From positions 30,207 to 94,206 of the forward strand of contig CAKMYZ010000015.1 of NCBI GenBank assembly GCA_929200255.1: a DNA stretch of 64,000 bases, given 5' to 3'. Below the pieces are notes generated by a model that saw nothing but the letters and a program-made list of their open reading frames with translations, had not been told where the DNA came from and made no database searches. Made by a program: the position numbers and the translations under genes. Position 1 is the stretch's first letter; every line of letters begins with the position of its first letter. Shown here in pieces: positions 1 through 8,162 of the stretch. This DNA comes from an uncultured Alphaproteobacteria bacterium (GTDB taxonomy: Bacteria > Pseudomonadota > Alphaproteobacteria > Rhodobacterales > Rhodobacteraceae).

Positions 1-151
1 AACAACCATTGCTGATGTCCAAAAAACAACGAGCCAGGACACATCCCATGCACATTGAAACAGTTACGGGCGGTTCGAGGCCCAAGTTCGCCGCGCCCTT
101 GGGGCCAATGCGAAGTGCAATCGACGGTCTCACCAGTGCGGAGAACAGGAC

Positions 152-1188
152 ATGAATGACCAACGTGTCCCGGTGACACTTCTGACCGGTTTTCTTGGCG
201 CCGGGAAAACGACACTGCTTAATGCCGTTCTTGCTGACGGTTCTGGAGGGCGTGCCGCAGTGATCGTGAATGAATTTGGCGAGGCGGGCCTCGACCACGA
301 TCTGATTACAGATAGCAGTGATGATGTCGTATTGATGTCATCGGGTTGCTTGTGTTGCTCAGTGCGCGGCGATCTTGCACGCACCGTATTTTTGATCGCG
401 TTGTGATCGAGACCACCGGTCTTGCCGATCCGGGGCCCATCGTCCAAACTCTGGTGAATGACAGAGATCTATCCAGAAACACGCGCCTTGATGGCGTGGT
501 GACTGTGGCAGATGCGGTCAACGGGATGAAAACACTGGATACACAGTTCGAGGCCGTATCGCAGGCGGCCGGGGCTGACGCGATCATTCTTAGCAAGACG
601 GACTTGGTCGAACGCGACGCCGTTGTGGCAATTGAAACGCGACTGCGGGGCTTGAACCCGACCGCCCCTATCCTTCACGCCGTCCGTGGTGATACAGCAC
701 ATAGGCACATGTGGGGCATTTCCGGTGTGCGGCATGGAGTGACAGCGACAGAGGCGCTCAATTGGTTGCAGACGCCAAGCACTGTGCCCAGTGATCCTCT
801 TAGCAACATCTCCGGCCTCGTACCGAAACCTGCGACCCACTCTACTTTTTCTCCGCATGACAACCGTATTCGTAGTGTTTCGATCGTCCTGGAGGAGCCG
901 CTTGAAGATCAGGTTTTCGACGATTGGCTGACGGATTTGGTTGCGCTGCGCGGGCCCAACCTGTTGCGCGTGAAAGGCCTCGTCTTTCTGCAAGGCATCG
1001 AGGCGCCCTTTGTCTTCCATGGTGTTCAGCATATTTTCGACGACCCGGTTCCAATCAAAAACTGGGACAAGAGCGACCGGAAGAGCCGGATTGTCATCAT
1101 CGCGAGAGATCTGTCCGAAAGCAGGTTGCGCCGCTGCCTCAGACCTCTGTCCAAAGAAGCCGAAATTACGTTTACCAATGCGAGCTAG
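152..1188 (+). pseudogene. CobW/ZNG1-type metal-chaperone GTPase, frameshifted
   Basis: COG0523 (CobW C-terminal domain) GTPases deliver zinc or cobalt to client proteins. The first frame (152-406) carries the Walker A stretch GFLGAGKTT and the metal-binding CLCC motif in SSGCLCCSVRGDL. The reading frame is then lost near 385-392: the first frame ends in a short unrelated tail, while the next frame resumes with FDRVVIETTGLADP, followed by the guanine-specificity element SKTD and a CobW_C-like end (LLRVKGLVFLQG, HIFDDPV). In homologues about 15 residues separate these blocks, so a small deletion that is not a multiple of three is the simplest reading. The gene sits beside DUF1007, DUF1636 and zur genes, which points to a Zur-controlled zinc-starvation setting. 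A sequencing error is less likely because residues are missing as well as the frame. Confidence 0.8.
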
Positions 1189-1693
1189 GCAGATACCGCG
1201 TCGGGGGAAACGACATGTACCCAACACGATCCGTGGTCCACTGTTCTGCGGATTGATCGCATTGTTTGGTAGTCCTGCAACTGGGCACCCTCATGTCTTC
1301 GTCGATGGCGGTGTGGACTTCGTGTTCGAAAACGAAACCCAGAATGCTCGCTTGTAGTGGAGAGGGCCGGTCTTTTCGCTCAAGGAATCCCTCAGGCGCT
1401 TCCGAATACTGAGCCACCAGCGCGAACAGTGCGTCGACATGTGTATCATCGTCAGGGTCAAGTTCCCCGAACACATAAGTAAATCGCCCCTCAGCGGCCA
1501 ATGAAACGATGCAGGATCGTTTGCATTGGCTCATGCATTGCACGCCGCGCAATTGCATCTGCTGGTTATTGCTTTGCTCCAGCTTTTCGGCGACGCGCCG
1601 GGCCAAACGAGATCCACCACGCGTATCACTGGCACCTTCGCGACCATCGCGACAGGTCACACAAATCGACAGGATTGGTTTGGTTGGATCCAT
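1172..1693 (-). CDS. DUF1636 metal-binding protein with altered C-terminus
   Basis: Small DUF1636 proteins are predicted metal-binding proteins found with CobW and Zur genes. The ATG at 1693 gives MDPTKPILSICVTCRDGREG, with the family's CxxC near the N-terminus, then GVQCMSQCKRSC with four cysteines, and HVDALFALVAQYSEAPEGF. Homologues normally end soon after an SILG/RVPP-type motif. Here ASILG is followed by about 50 unrelated residues read antisense through the DUF1007 fragment, so the natural stop codon has been lost by deletion. The gene is divergent from zur and shares a 95-bp promoter region that holds a palindrome. It may still be functional because nearly all conserved residues remain. 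Confidence 0.65.
   Translation of the reverse strand: MDPTKPILSICVTCRDGREGASDTRGGSRLARRVAEKLEQSNNQQMQLRGVQCMSQCKRSCIVSLAAEGRFTYVFGELDPDDDTHVDALFALVAQYSEAPEGFLERKDRPSPLQASILGFVFEHEVHTAIDEDMRVPSCRTTKQCDQSAEQWTTDRVGYMSFPPTRYLPSSHW
1178..1357 (+). pseudogene. DUF1007 family protein, 5' fragment
   Basis: An ORF that overlaps the end of the CobW-type gene encodes a signal-peptide-like stretch (GPLFCGLIALFGSPATG) followed by HPHVFVDGGVDFVFE, which is the conserved start of DUF1007 periplasmic proteins, often found in metal-uptake clusters. It stops after about 59 residues, whereas the family is usually near 200. The last codons run into the 3' end of the oppositely oriented DUF1636 gene, so the remainder was removed by a deletion whose junction lies near 1335-1345. 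I infer that the fragment is non-functional. Confidence 0.65.
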
Positions 1694-1735
1694 AGCGAGA
1701 ACGCCCCCAGGTGTAACGTTGCAACATTGCGCCTT

Positions 1736-1752
1736 GTAACTATACTTGTTAC
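1736..1752. promoter_or_regulatory. Candidate Zur operator (palindrome)
   Basis: GTAAC-TATACTT-GTTAC is a perfect 5-bp inverted repeat with a 7-bp AT-rich centre, located between the divergent DUF1636 gene and zur. Zur boxes in alphaproteobacteria are AT-rich palindromes of similar shape. Assignment to Zur is inferred from position. Confidence 0.45.
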
Positions 1753-1788
1753 GTATCGTCAAGAGCCATAGTTTCAGGAGGCTTTGCT

Positions 1789-2193
1789 GTGGAAAAACGC
1801 TCAAAGCGCATCACTCATGCTGATCGTGTGTTCAGGTATCTGCAGTCGCAGGATCACCCCGTATCTGCCTACGATATTTTGGAAGGGCTGCGAGACGACG
1901 GCGTGACGGCATCAACAACAGTTTATCGCGCACTGGAAAAGCTTCTGGACGCAGGGAAGGTCCACAGGATTGAGTCGCTCAATGCGTGGACTGTTCGCTA
2001 CGGGGGGCGCGATGGAAAGACACCTGTTTTCGCCATTTGTGACGACTGCGGCACCGTGACTGAGCATGTCGATGTCGGATTTGCAGACAGTATTGCAGGC
2101 TTGTCAAAACGCACGGGCTTCGCTCCCAATCGTTCGGTTCTAGAACTTCATGGCCGCTGCGGCGACTGCAGCACATCCGTGCCCTCTCATTGA
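1789..2193 (+). CDS. zur: Fur-family regulator, Zur type
   Basis: A 134-residue Fur-superfamily repressor that most likely senses zinc. The N-terminal winged helix includes ASTTVYRALEKLLDAGKVHRIE, the Fur-type recognition helix. The C-terminal part has CDDCGTVTEH and LELHGRCGDC, two CxxC pairs that form the structural zinc site. The start is GTG at 1789, preceded by a good AGGAGG at 1776-1781. The divergent DUF1636 gene, the CobW-type GTPase and the DUF1007 remnant support a zinc rather than iron role. No znuABC genes are visible nearby, so either they lie elsewhere or were lost with the rest of the island. It probably autoregulates through the palindrome at 1736-1752. Confidence 0.82.
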   Translation: MEKRSKRITHADRVFRYLQSQDHPVSAYDILEGLRDDGVTASTTVYRALEKLLDAGKVHRIESLNAWTVRYGGRDGKTPVFAICDDCGTVTEHVDVGFADSIAGLSKRTGFAPNRSVLELHGRCGDCSTSVPSH

Positions 2194-2553
2194 ATGGATA
2201 CCCCATGTCCTGAGGCGATCCCCATGTTCGGGAAGAACTTCTCACGGGCGACGTCGATCAGCGGAGGATCGACCTTGCGGACGTAGAACTCGCCAAAGTC
2301 ACCAAAGGCATCGGTTTTGCACCTGCGTCGAACTCGCCGATCGCTTGATTGAAGCGCACAGGCTTGCCGAGGAGTGAGGCGGGGATACCACACGCCAGCT
2401 GAGGTTACGGTTCACGTCATGGTTGATTTGATACATCTGCCTTCATTCTTGTCGCAGATGCTTTGATCCACGCCCCGCCGCGACATTTCTGAGCGGGCAA
2501 TGGTATCACATGCGACTGTCGTGAGCGATTGCGAGAACAGGAAATATGAATTA
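2194..2553. other. Gene-free stretch with possible coding remnant
   Basis: About 400 bp separate zur from imuA. The minus strand of 2187-2393 has a short open frame whose last 40 residues (GEFYVRKVDPPLIDVAREK and following) look protein-like but match no family I can name; it has no plausible start. A 7-bp inverted repeat (CATCTGC at 2434-2440, GCAGATG at 2454-2460) could be a weak terminator. I see nothing else until the LexA box. Confidence 0.3.
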
Positions 2554-2568
2554 GAACAAATAGTGAAC
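2554..2568. promoter_or_regulatory. LexA (SOS) box upstream of imuA
   Basis: GAACAAATAGTGAAC fits GAAC-N7-GAAC, the reverse complement of GTTC-N7-GTTC, the direct-repeat SOS box known for Rhodobacter LexA. A possible -35 TTGCGA (2529-2534) and -10 TAGAAC (2552-2557) place the box over the -10 region. It lies 25-40 bp before the imuA start, as expected for SOS control of imuA-imuB-dnaE2. Confidence 0.8.
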
Positions 2569-2593
2569 ATTAAATGGATTCGGTGTGTCGTGT

Positions 2594-3271
2594 ATGGGTT
2601 CGCTTCGTATACACAAGAGGTTGGCCGGGCAGGGGGCGGGTCTTACCGCGCTGCCCCATACCCTGTCGGAAGTCTTTCCAAGCTGTCCTACGGACGCCAG
2701 CGCTGTGGGCTTTGCCTTGTCACGTCTGCCTCGCACGCAAGCGCCGGTTCTTTGGGTGCAGGATCGTTTGTCCCGCAAGGAGGCGGGGCGTCCGGCCCTT
2801 GCAGGCATCAGCGGCGACCGTCCAATTATCATGGTCGATCTGTCACGTGCGGTGGATGTGCTTTGGGCGATGGAGGATGGATTGCGTTGCCGCGCGCTGG
2901 GCGCTGTGATTGGCGAAATTTGGGGCGACCCGCCTGGGCTGGACTTTACTGCGACCAAGCGATTGGCAATCCGGGCAGAGGCTGCGGATGTATCGTGCTG
3001 GTTGATCCGCCGCGCGGCGAGCCCCGATCTAAGTGCCGCCCGCGACCGCTGGCGTATTGCCAGCCTGCCATCCGCGCCACATCCGCACGACCCACAGGCG
3101 CCGGGCGCGCCGCGTTGGTCGCTCGATCTGTTCCGCTCGCGCCGGGTCAAGCCGGGCAAATGGGTGGCGACCTATGACGGGGCGGCGGATCGTATCCATC
3201 TCACTGCCCCAGCTCGCGATCGAGCGGTGGAGCCGGATGATGGCGCGCTGCGGGAACGCGCCGCCGGATAA
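2594..3271 (+). CDS. imuA: ImuA-like SOS mutagenesis protein
   Basis: ImuA is a RecA/SulA-like accessory protein of the damage-induced mutasome. The product (about 225 residues) has the degenerate RecA-like core seen in Rhodobacterales ImuA: APVLWVQD, PIIMVDLSRAVDVLWAMEDGL, GAVIGEIWGDP, then TATKRLAIRAEAADVSCWLI and a C-terminal WSLDLFRSR...GKWVATYDG block. No intact Walker A motif is visible, as usual in this family. I chose the ATG at 2594; an in-frame GTG at 2585 is possible and neither has a strong ribosome site. The gene follows a LexA box and its 3' end overlaps imuB by 98 nt in another frame. Identification rests strongly on the imuB-dnaE2 context. Confidence 0.75.
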   Translation: MGSLRIHKRLAGQGAGLTALPHTLSEVFPSCPTDASAVGFALSRLPRTQAPVLWVQDRLSRKEAGRPALAGISGDRPIIMVDLSRAVDVLWAMEDGLRCRALGAVIGEIWGDPPGLDFTATKRLAIRAEAADVSCWLIRRAASPDLSAARDRWRIASLPSAPHPHDPQAPGAPRWSLDLFRSRRVKPGKWVATYDGAADRIHLTAPARDRAVEPDDGALRERAAG

Positions 3272-4706
3272 TGTGCCTGTGGTTTTGGCGCGCGAAGGCC
3301 AGCATGGGCCTGTTATTCATGCGGCAAACCGTGCGGCGCGTATTGACGGCATTCACCCCGGATCGCGGGTTGTGGATATGCGTGCAATCTGCCCCGAACT
3401 CCAGGTCGCATACGCGGATGTGGCCGGTGATCATGCGGCCCTTGATCGGCTGGTCCTATGGGCGCGTCGCTGGTGCCCCTGGACGGCGCGTGACGGCGAT
3501 GATGGGTTGATCCTGGATACCACCGGGACGGATCATCTGTGGGGCGGTGAGGCCGCAATGCTGGTCGAGATGGAAACCCAGCTGTCGCTGCTGGGTCTGA
3601 CCGCGCGGCTGGCAGTGGCACCCACTTGGGGTGCGGCCTGGGCCTTGGCCCGCTTTGGGCCTGTGCGCGCGATTTGCGGACCGGACGAGGCCCATTTCAA
3701 GCTGGGCCCCTTGCCAGTCAGCGGGTTACGGTTGGACCCCAAGACCCAGCTTGTGCTGCACAGGCTGGGATTGAAAACCATTGGTGCGGTGATGGATGTG
3801 CCGCGCCTGTCGCTCACCCGCCGCTTTGTCAAAGCAGAGCTTGCGGCGAACCCGCTGATGCGGCTGGATCAGGCCCTGGGCAAGCTGGCCGAGCCGGTGT
3901 CCAGTGTGGACGCCAAGCCGGTGATCCGTGTGCAGGCGCAATTGGCCGAGCCGATTTTTGACCCGACACCGCATTTGCCAGAGCTTTGCAAGGATCTTTG
4001 TGATCAGCTTAAGCACGCAGGGCTGGGCTGCCGCCGTTTGCATTTGACGGTTTATAAGACGGACGGAGATGTCAGCTATGTCGATGTGGCAACCTCTGCC
4101 CCAAGTCGTGACCCTGCACATTTGCTCAGCCTGTTTCGTGATAAGGTCGAACGGATCAATCCCGGCTTCGGCTTTGATCTGATCACGCTGGCAGCCGGTG
4201 CCATCGAAGAGATGCAGGATAAGCAGACCCGCCTGGATGGTGGGGCGGATGATGACCTGCAGCTGGCCCGGTTGATTGACCGGCTCAGCGCCAAATTCGG
4301 CCCTCGCGCTGTCACCCGCCCGGTGTTGCGCCAAAGCCATGTGCCCGAACAGGCCGAAGCGCAGATTGCCGCTTTGGCCGACAGGCCTGATGAAACGGTG
4401 GTTCTGACGAAAGAACGCCCTCTGCGTCTGCTTGATCACCCAGAAGAGGTGCGCGTACTTTATGCCGTTCCCGAAGGCCCGCCTGCGCAGTTTGTCTGGC
4501 GCAGGCAGACCCACCGGGTGGCGCGCTATGCCGGGCCGGAACGGATCGCGCCTGAATGGTGGAAAGACCGCCCCGGCACCCGGTTGCGCGATTACTTCAA
4601 GATTGAGGATCAGACGGGGCGGCGGCTTTGGCTTTATCGCGAAGGGTTGCATGAGGATGGCCGCGGCGGTGATCCGCGGTGGTTCGTGCATGGGATGTTT
4701 GCGTAA
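3174..4706 (+). CDS. imuB: ImuB, catalytically inactive Y-family polymerase homologue
   Basis: ImuB links the beta clamp and DnaE2 during translesion synthesis. The 510-residue product begins MTGRRIVSISLPQLAIERW, where active Y-family enzymes have a DxD metal-binding motif; its absence here is typical of ImuB. Later blocks include HAANRAARIDGIHPGSRVVD, GLILDTTGTDHLWGGE, GLTARLAVAPTWGAAWALAR and a helix-hairpin-helix-like segment (LGLKTIGAVMDVPRLSLTRR). The C-terminus ends with WWKDRPGTRLRDYFKIE...GLHEDGRGG, common in the family. The start at ATG 3174 lies inside imuA, matching the conserved N-terminus. The stop codon shares one base with the dnaE2 start (TAATG), so the three genes are probably translated from one SOS-induced message. 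Confidence 0.88.
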   Translation: MTGRRIVSISLPQLAIERWSRMMARCGNAPPDNVPVVLAREGQHGPVIHAANRAARIDGIHPGSRVVDMRAICPELQVAYADVAGDHAALDRLVLWARRWCPWTARDGDDGLILDTTGTDHLWGGEAAMLVEMETQLSLLGLTARLAVAPTWGAAWALARFGPVRAICGPDEAHFKLGPLPVSGLRLDPKTQLVLHRLGLKTIGAVMDVPRLSLTRRFVKAELAANPLMRLDQALGKLAEPVSSVDAKPVIRVQAQLAEPIFDPTPHLPELCKDLCDQLKHAGLGCRRLHLTVYKTDGDVSYVDVATSAPSRDPAHLLSLFRDKVERINPGFGFDLITLAAGAIEEMQDKQTRLDGGADDDLQLARLIDRLSAKFGPRAVTRPVLRQSHVPEQAEAQIAALADRPDETVVLTKERPLRLLDHPEEVRVLYAVPEGPPAQFVWRRQTHRVARYAGPERIAPEWWKDRPGTRLRDYFKIEDQTGRRLWLYREGLHEDGRGGDPRWFVHGMFA

Positions 4707-7700
4707 TGCCCCAGATGGATAACCAGCGCCCAAGGCGCACGATAGAGGATGAAGGTTTTCGGCCCAATCCGCGTGCGGATTTTGTTGAGTTGGGTGTGAC
4801 GACCTGCTTTTCCTTCCTGCATGGGGCGTCGGATGCCGTTGATCTTGCGACGACAGCCAATGCGCTGGGGTACGACAGATTGGGCTGCGCTGACCTCAAT
4901 ACGATGGCCGGGGTCGTGCGCCTGCATGCCGAGGCGTTGAAGGCGCAGGTCACACCCGTTATCGGGTGTCGCTTGCAACTCACCACGGGCGAGGCGTTTC
5001 TGGCTTACCCCCGGGATCGTGCCGCCTATGGGCGGTTGTGTACGTTGCTTTCAAAGGGAAAAATGCACGATGTTGATGGCGCATGGCAGGCCAAGGGCCA
5101 GTGCGACATCACGTTGGACGATCTGGCAAAGCATAGCACGGGTGTGCAATTGATTGCGTTGCCGGGTCCTGATCTGGACCATTTCAGCGCGGGGTTTGGC
5201 CGCCTCAGGCGTGCGTTGCCGACGCTGCAACATATTGCTGCCAGTTACCTTTATCGCGGCGATGACAGGGCGCGGATTAATCGGTTGGACGCCCTGGCCA
5301 AGGCCAACGGCATCTGCATTCTGGCGACCAACGATGTGCACTACCATGCGCCCGAGCAAAGGCCCTTGCAGGACGTGATGACCTGCATCCTGCACAAGAC
5401 CACCATTCACAAGGCAGGGCTCCTGCTGAATGCCAATGCCGAACGGCACCTGAAATCACCTGCGCAAATGGTACGGCTCTTTGCTGCGTGGCCACATGCG
5501 ATCCGGGCTGCGCGCGAGGTGGCCGATGCCTGCAATTTCGACTTGCGGGAACTGGCCTATGAATACCCGCAGGAAACCGTGCCAGAGGGGCGCACGCCGC
5601 AGGAATACCTTGAAGAGTTGACGTGGAAAGGGGCCAGCTGGCGCTATCCAGACGGGGTGCCCGAGACGTTGAAGGCGACCTTGCACAAGGAGTTGGCACT
5701 GATCGCCAAACTGGAGATTGCACAGTATTTCCTGACGATCCAGCAGATCGTAAACTACGCACGCTACGAATGTGCCCCACCGATCCTGTGCCAGGGCAGG
5801 GGATCAGCGGCAAACTCTGCTGTCTGTTATGTACTTGGCATCACCGCCGTGGACCCCGATAAAAATGATCTCTTGTTTGAGCGTTTTATTAGCGAGGAAC
5901 GCAAGGAGCCCCCCGATATCGACGTTGATTTCGAACATGAGCGGCGCGAGGAGGTGATCCAGCATATCTACGATAAATACGGGCGTGATCGGGCTGCGCT
6001 CTGTGCGACCGTCATCCACTACCGCCCCCGCATGGCGGTGCGTGAGGTGGGCAAGGTCATGGGCCTGTCCGAGGATATCACCACGGCGCTGGCCAAAACG
6101 ATCTGGGGGTCCTGGGGCCGCGAAGTGGGGGCGAAGGAAGCGGCAGAGGCGGGGATTGATCTGCGTGATCCACTCACGGCGCGCACGATCAAACTGGCCG
6201 ATCAAATGATCGGGATGCCCCGCCATTTGGGTCAGCATGTGGGCGGGTTTATTCTGACGGAAAAGCCGCTGACCCAGACGGTGCCCATCGGCAATGGCGC
6301 GATGCCGGAACGGAGCTTCATCGAATGGGATAAGGATGACATCGATGAGTTGCGCATCCTCAAGGTCGATGTGCTGGCGCTGGGGATGCTCACCTGTATC
6401 CGCAAGGCATTTGATCTGATCGAGGCGCATTATGGCAAATGCTTTACCTTGGCCAGCATCCCCCAGGAAGATCCGGTGACTTATGACATGCTGTGCAAAG
6501 GTGACAGCCTTGGCGTCTTTCAAGTCGAAAGCCGGGCGCAGATGAACATGTTGCCACGACTGAAACCGCGCAAGTTTTACGATTTGGTCATTCAGGTCGC
6601 CATTGTGCGACCGGGGCCCATTCAGGGCGATATGGTGCACCCTTATTTGCGCCGGCGTGACGGGAAAGAACCCGAGGACTACCCATCACCCGCCCCGCCA
6701 CATGATCCGGGTGAGTTACGCAAAGTGCTGAGTCGGACCAAAGGTGTGCCGATCTTTCAGGAACAGGCGATGAAACTGGCTATGGTCGCCGCAGAATTCA
6801 GCCCCGATGAGGCCAACCAGCTACGCAAGGCCATGGCCACATTCCGATCCAAGGGCACGATAGGAGAGCTTGAAGAAAAGATGGTCGGCCGCATGATCCG
6901 CCGCGGGTATGACCCGGAATTTTCAGCGCGCTGTTTCAATCAGATCAAAGGGTTCGGTGATTACGGTTTCCCCGAAAGCCATGCGGCCAGTTTCGCGCAT
7001 CTGGTCTATGTGTCCAGTTGGATCAAATGCCATTACCCGGATGTGTTCTGTGCGGCCTTGCTCAACTCACAGCCAATGGGGTTTTATGCGCCAGCGCAGA
7101 TCGTCCGCGACGCCCGGGAGCATGGCAAGGTCGTGCGCGGGCCTGATGTCAACTACAGCGATTGGGACAACACGCTTGAACCCATCACGCCCGGCCAGTT
7201 TGCGGTGCGTCTGGGGCTGCGGCAGGTGGACGGTGTGCGCCAAGAGATGGCGCAGCGCGTCATGGACGTGAGAGTGCGGCCTTTCGCCGATCTTGCCGAT
7301 CTCAAAGACCGGACCGGGTTGGATGCGGGCACATTGCGAAAACTGGCCGCCGCGGATGCTGTGCGTTCAATGGCATTAGACCGCAGGCAAGCGCTGTGGG
7401 ATGCACGGGCGTTGCGGGATGTGCCTGATTTGCCGCTTTTTGCCGGGCAGAAGGACGAGGGCGAAGAGGCCCGTTTCGACTTGCCCCAAATGCCGATTTG
7501 TGAACATGTGGTGGCCGATTACCAGACCACACGACTGTCCCTTAAGGCCCATCCGATGTCCTTCCTGCGCCGCAGCATGGACAAGCAGGGGTATACGCCC
7601 ACCCGGATGCTGGATCAGATGCGCAATGGGCAGTCTGTGAAACTTGCCGGGATCGTTCTTATTCGCCAGCGCCCCGGCAGCGCCAAGGGCGTGTGCTTTA

Positions 7701-8011
7701 TCACCGTTGAGGATGAAACCGGTGTCGCCAATCTGGTGGTCTGGCCCAAGGTGATGGCGACCTATCGCAAGGTCATCATGTGTGCCCGTGTGATTGATGT
7801 AAAAGGGGTCGTGCAGCGCAGTGAAGATGTCATTCACGTCGTGGCCAACCACCTGACAGATCGCAGTGATGCGCTTGAGCGTTTGTCCCATGACCAGATG
7901 GACCCACCCTTGGCCCATGCTGACGAGGTCAGGAAATCAATCCCACATGATCCGCGCGGGCGGCATCCGCGTGACGTCAGGGTGATCCCGAAGTCACGGG
8001 ATTTTCACTAG
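4706..8011 (+). CDS. dnaE2: Error-prone DNA polymerase III alpha subunit DnaE2
   Basis: DnaE2 is the C-family polymerase that performs mutagenic lesion bypass with ImuA and ImuB. The ATG at 4706 overlaps the imuB stop; it gives 1101 residues, in the usual range. The N-terminal PHP domain starts ELGVTTCFSFLHGASDAVDL. The polymerase core holds the catalytic PPDIDVDFEHERREEVIQH, then HLGQHVGGF, LGVFQVESRAQMNMLPRL, RPGPIQGDMVHPYLRRRDG and the finger/clamp region FGDYGFPESHAASFA. Near the C-terminus an OB-fold reads VKLAGIVLIRQRPGSAKGV with ITVEDETGVANLVVWP. No 3'-5' exonuclease motif is visible. It is expressed from the LexA-regulated promoter upstream of imuA and ends 13 bp before the convergent ccoS. 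Confidence 0.95.
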   Translation: MPQMDNQRPRRTIEDEGFRPNPRADFVELGVTTCFSFLHGASDAVDLATTANALGYDRLGCADLNTMAGVVRLHAEALKAQVTPVIGCRLQLTTGEAFLAYPRDRAAYGRLCTLLSKGKMHDVDGAWQAKGQCDITLDDLAKHSTGVQLIALPGPDLDHFSAGFGRLRRALPTLQHIAASYLYRGDDRARINRLDALAKANGICILATNDVHYHAPEQRPLQDVMTCILHKTTIHKAGLLLNANAERHLKSPAQMVRLFAAWPHAIRAAREVADACNFDLRELAYEYPQETVPEGRTPQEYLEELTWKGASWRYPDGVPETLKATLHKELALIAKLEIAQYFLTIQQIVNYARYECAPPILCQGRGSAANSAVCYVLGITAVDPDKNDLLFERFISEERKEPPDIDVDFEHERREEVIQHIYDKYGRDRAALCATVIHYRPRMAVREVGKVMGLSEDITTALAKTIWGSWGREVGAKEAAEAGIDLRDPLTARTIKLADQMIGMPRHLGQHVGGFILTEKPLTQTVPIGNGAMPERSFIEWDKDDIDELRILKVDVLALGMLTCIRKAFDLIEAHYGKCFTLASIPQEDPVTYDMLCKGDSLGVFQVESRAQMNMLPRLKPRKFYDLVIQVAIVRPGPIQGDMVHPYLRRRDGKEPEDYPSPAPPHDPGELRKVLSRTKGVPIFQEQAMKLAMVAAEFSPDEANQLRKAMATFRSKGTIGELEEKMVGRMIRRGYDPEFSARCFNQIKGFGDYGFPESHAASFAHLVYVSSWIKCHYPDVFCAALLNSQPMGFYAPAQIVRDAREHGKVVRGPDVNYSDWDNTLEPITPGQFAVRLGLRQVDGVRQEMAQRVMDVRVRPFADLADLKDRTGLDAGTLRKLAAADAVRSMALDRRQALWDARALRDVPDLPLFAGQKDEGEEARFDLPQMPICEHVVADYQTTRLSLKAHPMSFLRRSMDKQGYTPTRMLDQMRNGQSVKLAGIVLIRQRPGSAKGVCFITVEDETGVANLVVWPKVMATYRKVIMCARVIDVKGVVQRSEDVIHVVANHLTDRSDALERLSHDQMDPPLAHADEVRKSIPHDPRGRHPRDVRVIPKSRDFH

Positions 8012-8024
8012 CGGCATGCGGCGT

Positions 8025-8162
8025 TCAATCGTCCAGCAGGATGCGGGCGGCGTTGCCTTCGGCATCATCATATTGGTCACTGCGCACTGTCCATATAAAT
8101 GCCGCCAGACCAATGGCCCCCAGGATGAGCGAGACAGGGATCAAAATCACCAGAACATTCAT
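8025..8162 (-). CDS. ccoS: cbb3 oxidase maturation protein CcoS
   Basis: A 45-residue protein begins MNVLVILIPVSLILGAIGL and continues with AFIWTVRSDQYDD...LLDD. One membrane helix followed by the W-(S/T)-x-R-x-x-QYDD(x) signature is typical of CcoS, which is needed for cofactor insertion into the cbb3 terminal oxidase. Its ATG overlaps the ccoI stop (ATGA at 8159-8162), so it is the last gene of ccoGHIS. Confidence 0.85.
   Translation of the reverse strand: MNVLVILIPVSLILGAIGLAAFIWTVRSDQYDDAEGNAARILLDD

Noticed and set aside
469..1227. 252-codon minus-strand ORF opposite the CobW-type pseudogene
   Set aside because: Plus-strand frames carry clear CobW motifs; the minus frame shows none.
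3726..4733. Long minus-strand ORF opposite imuB
   Set aside because: Shadow frame of imuB, no motif and no suitable start signal.
5804..6640. 278-codon minus-strand ORF opposite dnaE2
   Set aside because: Antisense shadow of the polymerase core.
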